Assembly (NCBI RefSeq): GCF_963678635.1
Contig: NC_087069.1
Coordinates: forward strand, 38,527,076-38,591,075
From: Symsagittifera roscoffensis
Lineage: Eukaryota; Xenacoelomorpha; Acoela; Convolutidae
Direction of reading: 5' to 3'
Length of the DNA stretch: 64,000 nucleotides
Of the stretch, positions 54,626-64,000 are shown piece after piece. Under the pieces are notes generated by a model. The model ran no database searches, was not told the DNA's origin, and worked only from the letters and a program-made list of their open reading frames with translations. The stretch's first letter is position 1, and every line of letters starts with the position of its first letter. Both the position numbers and the translations under genes were made by a program.

Positions 54626-54925
54626 TCAATGATTCAAAAGGTAAAAAAATTGTCTCCAAATCTTTTGTTTAATTATCAAAATAAATTTCAGCCGCAAACA
54701 AAATAAGCTATAACACGTCATTCTTCGGTGACTGTAAAACTCAGCTTTGGATAAGGCTGGATTTTCAATTATAGCAGGTTTTTCATCAGAACTAAGAATG
54801 ACAGTGCCAAAGTTGAAATGCCTACTCAGCTCAACCACCTTAAAAAATTGCTTATTGATCCTTGTAAAATATTTGATAGTAAAGGCACTCACTATGAAAC
54901 CTTGTTCCCGAATTTTACACATCAC
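54626..54925 (-). CDS. ORF, ~99 aa, unrecognised
   Basis: An ATG (GTGATGTGTAAAATTCGG) starts a frame with coding character (REQGFIVSAFTIKYFTRINK; RHFNFGTVILSSDEKPAIIE; NPALSKAEFYSHRRM) and then a hydrophobic, less convincing C-terminus. A strong donor-like ATA|GTGAGT occurs after ten codons, and another (AAG|GTGGTT) after about 30. The ORF may therefore be several exons. The plus-strand frame at 54747-55007 is a competing but less convincing reading. Confidence 0.35.
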   Translation of the reverse strand: MMCKIREQGFIVSAFTIKYFTRINKQFFKVVELSRHFNFGTVILSSDEKPAIIENPALSKAEFYSHRRMTCYSLFCLRLKFILIIKQKIWRQFFYLLNH

Positions 54926-55007
54926 AGATCAATTTCTTGTACTACAAAATAATCTCTGCTTTTCCCTATTCTTAAACAAGCTACGACATATTTTTTGTTG
55001 CTCTTAA

Positions 55008-55790
55008 CGGTTTCTAGAAAATCATTTTGTTTGGGATATTTTCCCTCGACTGGATTGATTTCTAGAAAACAAACCCGAAATGCGAAATGAGGCTTTTGTT
55101 TTTGCCTAAATTGTCGTACTAATTTAGACTATACAATCTCCTAACGAAACAAAAAAACGTTTGGTTAAAAAGAAAGACTCAAAACCTTTGTTGAATTGTA
55201 AGTTTAATTCGAGTAGCATATATTATTTAACCTCCGGGTTATGGTAAAACAAATTTACAAGCTGATAAAAATAAACAAGTTCAAAATTGAGCTGTAGAGA
55301 ATATCAGCAACAAAACACCTTCTTTTTTAAATGTAATTTGTTTTTTCTTTTTATTCTTGCTCTTCATCTTTTTTTTCTTTTATTTTCCTCGATCTCACCC
55401 ATGAAAAATTACTAAAGTATGTTCTTCATGCTACTTTCCATATAAGTAAAATTTCTGCTCTAACATTGTCCGATTGCTACAAAAATTGAACTAATTGGGT
55501 TCTGACAACTTTTTAGATAGAATTATGTGTTCAATTTTATGCAGTTTGGTGTTTATTGGAGACACTACTCATTAGAGCCACAAAACCGATTACTGTTTGA
55601 TAAACTAATGGCTATACAGTAAAAAAAAGTTTCGACTGCCAAAATTTAGGTTTTTCCTTTAGAAACAGAATCCTTTAGAAATTTAGAAACAGAATCCAGC
55701 TCTTTCTGTTTTTCTTTCCAACTCACATGATCATCTTTTTTAAGTGTAATGAGGGATTTCACAAGGTTCAACATGGATGGATGCTAAAAT
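55008..55790. other. no supported gene; contains a C-family fragment
   Basis: 55545-55660 matches 61470-61590 (ACTCATTAGAGCCACAAAAC; TGGCTATACAGTAAA; GTTTCGACTGCC). The rest is poly-T/A-rich. Confidence 0.5.
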
Positions 55791-55794
55791 GGAT

Positions 55795-56135
55795 CCATTT
55801 TTGGCCAACCGACCCCAAAAATTTTTCTAAAGGCGCCTTTGGCGCCAATATATTCCATTTTTGAGGGGGGAGCGCGCGCCGAAAAAACGCAACTTATTGG
55901 TCAAAATTTTCCAAAAAGTGCCTAAAAACGCCTTTTTTGGAATGTTTTTTTCAAATTTTTGCGCTGCGGCGCAAAGAAATTTGCCAAAAAGGGACTAAAC
56001 CATGATTAGGAAGAGCTCAAAAATCAATTCGGTCGACCTAAAAAAAATGTCGACAAAATTTTCTGAGTTTTTGAAAATCCGACACCCCCCCCCCCCCCCC
56101 CCCCCCTCGAGAAAATCCTAGATCCGCCCCTGACC
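55795..56135. repeat. dispersed repeat A with 22-base poly-C
   Basis: The best-preserved example: TTTGGCGCCAATATATTCCA, GGGGGGAGCGCGCGCCG, GCGCTGCGGCGCAAAG, GTCGACCTAAAAAAAATG, a run of 22 C at 56085-56106, then CTCGAGAAAATCCTAGATCC. Confidence 0.9.
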
Positions 56136-56569
56136 GCTGCTTCATATGGTTTTTTATCTTCGACTTTCGAGTTTTAACTAGTCGTTTTTGAACAAAATCA
56201 GAACTCAAGGTATAAAAAATATATAGATATTTTACCTTCGTTTTTTGTAAAGTTCTGAAGGTTTTAAAGCTGCCTATTTGGACCATTTTAGACAATAAAA
56301 TGCGTTATACTTTCGACTTTTGACGCAAGAGCGGCGATTTGATCAGGCCAGAAATTGTTCCAATCTGAATTGAGAATGTTTTTACTTATCAATACGCTAC
56401 TACACTATAATTACATCAGTGTTTTTTATCCCACCGCGTGAGAGGGTAAAAATTAATCTAAAGAAAGTAAATTTATTTAAAACTAGATTCTCTTGATACA
56501 ATAAACGATTTCACGATTCAGTGTGTTTGATGTATAATAATCAGGCGTGTGGAGGGTCGGTGATGAAAA

Positions 56570-56640
56570 AAGGTCATAGCTGAATGGCTTGAGACCAATG
56601 AGTCATAGTTCGCAAGTGCACTGGTTGAATTCCGTATATT
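56570..56640 (+). other. tRNA-like A/B box pair (possible SINE)
   Basis: TAGCTGAATGGC at 56577 resembles an A box, and GGTTGAATTCC at 56623 resembles a B box (GGTTCGAATCC), 46 bases apart. Secondary structure is not convincing for a real tRNA. It could be a tRNA-derived repeat. Confidence 0.3.
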
Positions 56641-57028
56641 CTAGAGGCTTGTTTCAGTTTTAATTGGATCCGCAATAACACAAAAAATCTGAAAAATTCA
56701 ATTTTTTTTGGGTTTGAGTTCCGAGTTAAAACGCATCAATATAATTACGAAGCTCTTTAGGAACCCGCAAAATTTAAGATTTTTATAAAAACTTGGATCT
56801 TTACCTGAAAATCACAAACGGTCAAGTTCGACCACAATACTAAACTGCATTTTATTATGACAGCGGTAAAAAAATTTCTGAAAGATGAAATCCAATAACG
56901 GAAAGTGGAATAAAGCCATAAAATTATGCTCGGGGAAAACTACGTCCATGTTGTTGAATGAATCTTGGTTGCAAATTATTGAACTTAATTCCGGGTGATA
57001 TTATATTCTGAAGATTTGATCTGGTTGT

Positions 57029-57125
57029 TCAACTTATCATGCCTTCGATACTGTCAGAAGCTTTGATTTCTTCACCTTCAACCAAGTAGGCACAAGAGCT
57101 TTTACTTTCAAGTTGGATCCAGCAC
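57029..57125 (-). CDS. candidate terminal exon, acidic
   Basis: After an acceptor GGCTGACGCAG, a phase-1 frame of 31 codons reads WIQLESKSSCAYLVEGEEIK then ASDSIEGM and stops. It lies on the same strand as, and about 1.3 kb downstream of, the signal-peptide exon at 58438-58653. Exon 58438 ends in phase 0, so if both belong to one gene another exon must lie between, where repeats A and C now sit. Confidence 0.35.
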
Positions 57126-57214
57126 CTGCGTCAGCCTAAAATAATTCGAGACACTGTTAAACTCAAACTTAATCGATTTGGAAAACTTGATTTGTATTTT
57201 TGTTAGTTTTAGTC

Positions 57215-57600
57215 AGTAGCGTGCCGGGGGAAAGGGAGGGGGCTGGGGCGACCCCTTCCCCTCCTCAACTCTGGTTGCCAAACTTTCCTAAAGGGTCCCG
57301 GGTCCCCCCTTTGGTATAGTCTTACGACATCTATTTCTGGCTCACTAACGCTCGGCGCCAATATAACTAAATTTAAGGGGGGGACCGCGCGCCGAAAAAA
57401 ACGCCCGAGCGCGATCAAAATATTCCAAAAAGTGACTAAAAACGCCTTTTTGGCCTGTTAATTGAAAAAATTTGGCTGCAGCATAGAATGTTTTTTGACT
57501 ACAGAGGGTCCTTATAGCATTTAAGGAGAGCTCGGAAATAGAAATTGGTCGACCTTAAAAAAAGGTAGGCAAAAATTTCGTCGAAAAAAAAAACAAACTG
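57215..57600. repeat. dispersed repeat A
   Basis: AGTAGCGTGCCGGGGGAAAG, CTCGGCGCCAATATAACTAA, GGGGGGGACCGCGCGCCG and GGTCGACCTTAAAAAAAGG in the family order. Confidence 0.85.
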
Positions 57601-57639
57601 GTTTTGGTGAAATATTTGGCTCTTTTCCCCCATCTTTGA

Positions 57640-59600
57640 ATTTCAGTTTTAAAAAACTAGTGTAAAATGGTCACAATGCAATGAAACTTGGCATGGCGAA
57701 CACAGTAAATTGTGAACTAATTTATTGTAACACATTACATCGTAACTTTCTTGTTTTAGCCATTATTACACGTAAAGACAGCTATGAAATAGAATATTTG
57801 AAAGGTGAGGGGGGGGGGGGGGAGTGGAAAAGAGCCGATTCCTTATTTAGTGGTGTTGAATTCATATTGTTTTCGTTTTTTATACCATGATCGCCTAGTT
57901 GCCTAGGTTCTAGCTCCACCACATCATAAAGATTTCTGCGGCCTTCATATAGTGAAATTGGGTCTTTCCTTGTAAAAATTTCCGAACCAACTTGAAAACT
58001 ATATCCTCCTAGGTGAAATCACTTAGAAACTTTAACTTTCTTTTTACAGGGCGGGATGGGGGAGCTAGGATATAACGAATAGTCAAAAATTGGGCTCTTC
58101 TTCCTTCCCCCCCCCACCTCACATAAGCGTCCATTTTATGATGTAACGAGGGGCTTTACAAGGTTGATTATGAAGATCAAAAATGTTTGTCATGGCCTAA
58201 TTAGTTCGCATGCCAATTTTTGTAACATTCGGATAAAGTGAACAAAAGTTCACAAGTAAAATTTTGCAGGTGGGGGGGGGGAAGGAAAAAGAGCCAAAAA
58301 TTGGGCTCTTTCCCGCTCTGTTGAAAGTTTGTTCACCATGCCAAGTTTCATTGCATTATAACGAAGAAGTAATTTTTAAAACTGAAATTCGTTGAGAGGA
58401 AAAAAGCCGACAATTGTGCTATTTTAGATTAGCTTACCAATATCTCGACCGTAAACCTTCGCGTCTGATCATTCTTTTTGCATCTTTTCACGGACAGCTT
58501 GGCATACTTCCGACCCATCCTTTTTTCAATCGAGTCTTCGACCGCATTGAGAATGGGCTCGCATTTGGAGGCTGGTTTCACAGTTTCCCATTTGCGACTG
58601 AAAACTGTAGCTATGGCAAGCAAGCCGATGAGAAATAGGAAGACTGTTTTCATAATGAATACAAGTACTCAGATTCAGATATGTTATTTGATTTAATTAA
58701 ATATTTAAACTGATTTGTTTTTAGACGATTTTATTCACAATTTTTTTTCTAAATGAAAGTTGGGAAATCTGTCTATTTTTATGGGCAACAAGACGCGCCG
58801 AAATGAATTTGCTTATGCTTTTCTAATTTTTTTCACGGCTCTGAATCAATGTTGTAAATTCATTTAGGACGAAAATTGCGGGAATTATAAAGAATTAATA
58901 TTTCATTTCAATTTACAGTTCTGAATCAGTCCTTTTTTGTGCTACTTCGAAAACGTATGCCCCCCCCCCCCTCCACATTTCATAAAACCCCACATTTGAA
59001 AGTTTCTATTTTCATTATTGCACCACGTGTTAATAAGGCTATCTGCTTGATGCTATGATGTGAAACTTGATACATAATTGTGTTAATAGCGAGCGGCTCT
59101 TTTTCCTTTTCCCCACCTGCAAGTTTTACACGTAAATTTGTTGACCACATTGTCCCATTGTTTTGAAAATTTACATACGATGACTAATAAGGCCACGACA
59201 AACATATTTGGTCTTCATACTCTATCTCGTAAAACCACTCGTTACACTAATACATGGTAGCTCGTGCGAGTCGGGGGAAAGGAAAAAGAGCCGGTGCCAA
59301 ATTTCATCGCAGTATGACATAATCAAACTGGGATTCAAAATTAGTTTCGGCTCTTTTTCCATAACCCCCCCCCCACCTCACTCAAACATGAACTTTATGG
59401 TCTAACGAGTAGTTTTACGAGGTTTATTATGGAAACCAAATATGTTTGTCATGGCCTAATTAGTCAAGTTTCAGGTCAATTTTCAGGTCAATGCAGGTCA
59501 ATTTTCATAACAATCGGACAAAGTGAACAGTAGCTTCATATATAAAAATTTAAAATTTGCAGGCGGGGGGAAAAGGAAAAAGAGCCTTAGTTTCAAAAGT
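57640..59600. repeat. dispersed repeat C copies (57640-57890, 58060-58400, 58930-59600)
   Basis: Each has a G-rich or C-rich end (GGGGGGGGGGGGAGTGGAAAAGAGCC; CCCCCCCCACCTCAC), ATGTAACGAGG...TTTACAAGGTT, TTTGTCATGGCCTAATTAG and CATTCGGATAAAGTGAAC or equivalents. Copies occur in both orientations and flank the exon at 58438-58653. Confidence 0.85.
58438..58653 (-). CDS. first exon of a small secreted protein, cystatin-like (partial)
   Basis: An ATG at 58653 starts 72 codons ending at a textbook donor, TTG|GTAAGCT, phase 0. Residues 1-19 are a clear signal peptide (MKTVFLFLIGLLAIATVFS). The mature part (RKWETVKPASKCEPILNAVE; DSIEKRMGRKYAKL; RRFTVEIL) has the helix-then-beta-strand order of cystatin-type folds. 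In particular, an ...AVE...E...GRKY... helix is followed by alternating strands ending in FTVEI. The QVVAG loop of classic cystatins is not present, so protease inhibition is a hypothesis only. Later exons should lie below 58430; the candidate at 57029-57125 does not match in phase. Confidence 0.55.
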
Positions 59601-59639
59601 GGGGGTGGGGTTGGTGCAAATCAGCCTTTTTATAACTTG

Positions 59640-61420
59640 GCTGGATGTTATAATGGTAAGGAATGGTAAGGCCCCGAATTTTTTATGATAAAATCTTGGC
59701 TCATCTCCCCCCCCCCCCCGCCCACCTTTTATGACCATCAGTTTTACGGTGCAACGAAAGATTTTCAATGTTAAACATCAAGATCAAATATATTTATCAT
59801 GGCATTTTTAATTCGCATTTAGTTTGCATTTTCAAGAATCTTGACTTTTTCTCCTACCCTCCCATCTATCATGAGCATCAATTTTATGGTGTAACGAAAG
59901 ATTTACAAGGTTAAACATCAAGACCAAACATCTCTGTCATGGCATATTTAGTTCGCTTTTAGTTCGCATAAATAGAAATCTTGTTTCTTTGTCCTCCATC
60001 CTCCCATCTTTTATGACCGTCAGTTTTATGGTGCAACGAAAGTTTTACCAGGTTAAGCATCATCAAGATCAAATATGTTTGTCATGGCATACTTAGTTCG
60101 CATTTAGTTCGCATAAATAGTAATTATGGTTCTTTCTCCGCACCCATCCCACTTTTTTGACCATCAGTTTTATGGTGCAACGAAGGATTTACAAGGTTAA
60201 ACATCAAGATCAAATATTTTTATCATGGCATAAATAGTTCGCATTTAGTTCGCATTTTCAAGAATCATGGCTCTTTCTCCTCCCCCTCTCACCTATTAAA
60301 AGCATCAATTTTATGGTGTAACGAGAGATTTACAAGGTTAAACAACAAGACCAAATATGTTTGTCATGGCATACTTAGTTCGCATTTGGTTCGCATAATT
60401 AGAAATCATGGTTTTTTCTCCGCACCCATCCCACTTTTTTTGACCATCAGTTTTATGGTGCAACGAAGGATTTACAAGGTTAAACATCAAGATCAATTAT
60501 GTTTATCATGGCATAAACAGTTCGCAATTAGTTCGCATTTTCAAGAATTATGGCCCTTTCTCCTCCCCCTTTCACCTATTAAAAGCATCAATTTTATGGT
60601 GTAACGAGAGATTTACAAGGTTAAACATCAAGACCAAATATGTTTGTCATGGCATACTTAGTTCATTTTTAGTTAGAATAATCAGAAATTTTCGCTCTTT
60701 TTCTCCCCCGCCCAATTTTTGTGACCATCAGTTTAATGGTGCAACGAAGGATTTACAAGGTTAAACATCGGGATCAAATATGTTTATCATGGCATATTTA
60801 GTTCACATTTAGTTTGCATTTTCAAGAATCTTGACTTTTTCTCCTATCCCTCCCATCTATTATGAGCATCAATTTTATGGTGTAACGAAAGATTTACAAG
60901 GTTAAACATCACGACCAAATATGTCTGTCATGACATTTTTAGTTCGCTTTTAGTTCGCATAAATAGAAATCTTTTATTTTTGTCCTTCCCCCTCTCACCT
61001 TTTGTGACCATCAACTTTATGGTGCAACGAAAGACTTACAAGGTTAAACATCAAGATCAAATATGTTTATCATGACATATTAAGTTCGCATTTAGTTGGC
61101 ATATTTAAGAATCTTGACCTTTTCTCCTTCCCCCTCCCACCTATTATGAACATCAGTTTTACGGTGCAACAAAGTATTTACAAAATTAAACATCAAGACC
61201 AAATATGTTTTTCATGGCATGTTTAATTCGCAATTAGTTCGCATGTTTGAAAATCTTGACTCTTTCTCCTACCATCCTCTCCCACCTACTATGAGCGCCA
61301 GTTTTATGGAGGTTTATGGTGCAACAAAGGATTTACAAGGTATAAAATCATGTTACAAAGTATAAAATCAAAAAGACCAAATATGTTTGTCATGGCAATT
61401 TTAGTTCGGATGTCAATTTT
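59640..61420. repeat. ~142-bp tandem array derived from repeat C, about 12 units
   Basis: The landmark TTTTATGGTG(T/C)AACGAAAG recurs near 59746, 59887, 60030, 60172, 60316, 60459, 60598, 60738, 60880, 61020, 61152 and 61319, an average spacing of about 142 bp. Each unit holds GATTTACAAGGTTAAACATC, AAGA(T/C)CAAATATGTTTGTCA, TGGCATA...TTAGTTCGCAT and a pyrimidine-rich TTTCTCC(T/G)CCCCCTCCCACCT. Alternating units share CATCAATTTTATGGTGTAAC against CATCAGTTTTATGGTGCAAC, suggesting a two-unit (~284-bp) higher-order period in the middle of the array. Confidence 0.92.
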
Positions 61421-61579
61421 CGTAACATTCATCGGTATATTTTTGCAGTTGGGGGCAATTCTTTGTTCATTTACTGTACAATTTGGGGCTTTTTCGAGGT
61501 ATCTACTCATTCGAGCCAAAAAAACCGAGCACACTTGGTTAAACGAAATGGCTATACAGTAAAGTTTTTTCGACTATCG

Positions 61580-63255
61580 CAATTTTGGCTTTTTTCTTTT
61601 TCCCTTCACCTGCCAGTTTTTTCTAGTAAATATTCTGTTCACAATGTCCGATTGTTGCAAAATTTAGCATGCAGACTATTTAGGCCACGAGAAACGTATT
61701 TGGTCCTCTTATTTAACCTTGTAAAATCTCTCGATACAACATAAAATTGATGCTGATGTGAGGTGGTGTGAAAAGAAAAAAAGCATTGTTTGTTCACGTC
61801 GTCTGATTCTTATGGAAATTGATATGCGGAAAAACTAGGTCATGACAAACATATTTGGTTCTCCTAGTCAAACTTTTAAAACCACTCGTATTCTTAACCA
61901 AACTTGTAAAGTTGATGTTCCTGTGAGGTAGGAGGGGGGTGGGTTCAGGGTGGAGTGTGCTGAAAGCAAAGGGCGACAAAAATACGTTATGAGAATGATG
62001 AAATAGCAATTGAAGTTTAAAAATGAAAGTTGGGAGAAGTGCCAAAATAGCCATTACAGTAGTGTTACTGTGCAATCATTCATTTCACAAAGTTCTATAT
62101 ACAGAAAAATATCAGAGCAGCCTTGCAAGCCGAATATGCAGGCCAGCCACATGGCAATATTCGTGATGGCTTTTTTCCTTCTCCCCACCATCTAACATTT
62201 GGAAGTCAAATGATTGTTCACATTGTCCGATTGCTGAGAAAATTGCCATGGAGACTAATTAGATCATGTTAAAAATGTTTGGTCTTCTTACCTAACCTTG
62301 TAAAACCACACGTTATACCAAAAAAGTAGTGCTCTTGCGAGGTGGAGCGAAAAACTAAAAGGGCTTTTATGACAATTGGACAAAGTGAGCAAAAGTATGA
62401 AATACAAAAAATGCAGGGGTGGGGGAGGGGAGGAATTGAAAAAGTCATAAGTCATACGTGGGGTGGGGGAGGGGAGGAGCGTGGGTGGCGTCAGATGAAC
62501 CCAAAAGTACTTCTTTCTTTATGCATCTGAAGAACTACGATGTCAAAGTTATCAAAAAAAAAGATCTTTCAGCCGCGATCTTTGAAATAAAATGATGGTG
62601 CTCTGAAAACTGACATTTCAATGCTTTTCCATTTAAACAGAATACGAACGAAAGCTAGAATAAATAAGGCAATATAGTTGCACTACGAGCTATATGCCTA
62701 TATGGTGCGTTCCGGTGAGTTCAAAATGGGTTGCATTCTCACCTATGTCGTTTCGTGGCCCTTTTTTCATCCCCCCACCTGCAAAAATTTGCAAGTAAAA
62801 TATTAGTTCACATTGTTCGATCGATTGTTATGAAAATTCACATACGGATCAACTAGGTTATGACAAAAATATTTGGTATTCATAATTAACCCGTGTAAAA
62901 CCACTCGTTAAACCATAAAAATCATGTTCGTGTGAGGTGGGGGAGACGGGGGGGGGGGAGATCTCGTTTTGTTTGAGAATATTTTTTGAACCGAACTTGT
63001 AGAACATGAAATGCTAAAAATTAGGACCATTTTAATTGGCTTGCCGGCTCTTTTTCCTTCCCCCCCACCTGCAAATTTTTATATATGAAGTTTCTGTTCA
63101 CCGACATTGTCCGATTGTCATGAAAATTGACATACAGACTAAATAGGCCATGACAAACATATTTGGTCTTCATAAATAACCTTGTAAAATCACTCGTTGA
63201 ACTATAACATTAATGTTTGAGTGAGGTGTGGGGGGGGGGGGGGAGGGAAAAGAGC
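61580..63255. repeat. dispersed repeat C copies after the array (61580-61790, 62160-62480, 62755-63255)
   Basis: Each copy has CCCCACCTGCAAA..., TGTCCGATTG, TGAAAATTGACATACAGACT, CTAAATAGGCCATGACAAAC, GTCTTCATAAATAACCTTGT, AAAACCACTCGTTA and a G-run end. The last two form nearly complete head-to-tail copies. Confidence 0.88.
62023..62166 (+). CDS. candidate small secreted peptide, 47 aa
   Basis: An ATG starts 47 codons. A basic start is followed by a hydrophobic core (KIAITVVLLCNHSF) compatible with a signal peptide, then a short Ser/Arg/Cys mature part (YQSSLASRICRPATWQYS). It occupies the only stretch of 61.6-63.3 kb not covered by repeat C. An overlapping 61-codon frame from 62010 is the competing reading. 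Weak support. Confidence 0.25.
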   Translation: MKVGRSAKIAITVVLLCNHSFHKVLYTEKYQSSLASRICRPATWQYS

Positions 63256-63439
63256 CGGCTTGCCTTTAAGTTTAAATGATATTTGAACATTTGAACAGCT
63301 CTGATTCTAAGAAAAAATCATAAGTCAACATGTGGTCAACCGTACATTTGTCGCAAATTATATGAAAACATGATGCAAGATGGGAAGTGTTAAATCGGTT
63401 ATCTCGTAGAGAAACAAAATGAAACCGATTCTTTTTTAT

Positions 63440-63785
63440 AGGCAACTAACTTGAGCAATTTATTTGTTGCCGCTTGACTCAGGAGCCGAACCAACCAACA
63501 GCGCACAGTTTTGTGGAAGATCAAATCTCGACCAAGAACCAGATCGAATCTCTGCCCGAGCAGTCATCCAAAACCCCAAAACGAGTCGACCAGTCAAACA
63601 TCAAAAACAAAACGACTAGCCAAAACTCAATAAAACTCGAGACGAAAAAAAATTGGACAAAAAAACGAAAATCTGCTCAACCGATGGCGCGAACTTGGCC
63701 CTTTTTTGCAACTCTTCCGCCTTTCGAAAATCGAATTGATATCGGAAGTGGACGTGTCTGTAGACATCTGAAGCAATCAACATAG
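63440..63785 (+). CDS. open exon, Ser/Lys/Gln/Thr-rich, near window end
   Basis: About 113 codons open from after a TAA near 63440. The nearest start is TTG at 63474. The protein is polar and disordered-looking (KNQIESLPEQSSKTPKRVDQ; NKTTSQNSIKLETKKNWTKK), then Pro/Phe-rich (ARTWPFFATLPPFENRIDI). The codons are markedly GC-richer than the rest of the window, with many CpG, and this composition continues to the window edge. It may be an exon of a host gene or the gag-like start of an element continuing beyond 64000. Confidence 0.38.
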
Positions 63786-64000
63786 GCGACAGCCTACTCA
63801 CTTAGCAGACGGCCGTCAATGCCAAAACTCTTGCACTGAAATTTGGCCGAATCAACTCATCACAAGTGAGTCGAATCTAGTGATGATGTCCCATCCAGAA
63901 GTTAGACATCGTTCACGAAGCCGTTGAGACGATCAGGCGACACGTCAATTAGCCGGCATTGGTACTGCTTCGAACAGTGTTGCGCCTTGTACCTCACTGA
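63786..64000. other. GC-richer DNA running off the window
   Basis: Composition shifts to about half G+C with frequent CpG. Short direct words repeat (AACTCATCACAAGTGAGTCG). No gene call is possible from this fragment. Confidence 0.4.

Overview
This is a eukaryotic, almost certainly metazoan, nuclear scaffold. It is AT-rich (I estimate about two thirds A+T), full of poly-A and poly-T runs, sparsely coding, and made largely of interspersed and tandem repeats. The long open frames show no operons, Shine-Dalgarno sites or bacterial gene spacing. Recognisable genes are split by introns with GT...AG ends and strong TTTCAG-type acceptors, and some introns are very short (52 bp at 44.0 kb). I cannot fix the phylum. 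Short introns with TTTCAG acceptors and a secreted CAP protein would fit a nematode-like or other small-intron invertebrate. The C-terminal half of the reverse transcriptase relic at 7.4-9.4 kb belongs to a type I know from aquatic invertebrate genomes.

Layout. 0-7 kb: a 2.4-kb-period duplication, a few candidate exons and the first copy of a ~200-bp MITE. 7.4-9.4 kb: a decayed retroelement with a recognisable YADD reverse transcriptase core and a C-terminal restriction-like-endonuclease-type domain. 10.8-11.5 kb: an intact intronless CAP-superfamily secreted protein. 12.3-13.5 kb: a decayed Ty3/gypsy pol (RNase H tail plus integrase). 13.7-18.6 kb: four tandem copies of a 1.4-1.7-kb unit. 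20.5-22.0 kb: three phase-consistent exons of a trypsin-like serine protease, with an unrelated open exon on the other strand just upstream. 24.2-25.1 kb: a Ser/Thr-rich protein with a strongly basic C-terminus. 27.8-46.4 kb: a zone of copies of one ~500-550-bp element with hairpins at both ends, including a near-perfect 1.08-kb tandem duplication, plus small multi-exon candidates. 47.2 kb: a 200-N assembly gap followed by a coiled-coil-like ORF. 48.4-49.4 kb: a near-perfect foldback element with TA target duplication, abutted by another MITE. 50.6-51.9 kb: a 1.26-kb (TACA)n microsatellite. 52-55 kb: minus-strand ORFs, one with a 7-residue minisatellite, and a tRNA-derived SINE-like head. 57-63.3 kb: a dispersed repeat that has expanded into a ~142-bp tandem array. 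The last 0.5 kb is compositionally different and truncated by the window edge.

Functionally, the supported host genes are mostly secreted (CAP protein, serine protease, a small cystatin-like exon). The rest is transposon relics and small unassigned exons. Many short exon calls rest only on open frame, splice signals and phase agreement, and their confidence is set accordingly. In DNA this AT-rich, 30-40-codon open frames are common by chance.
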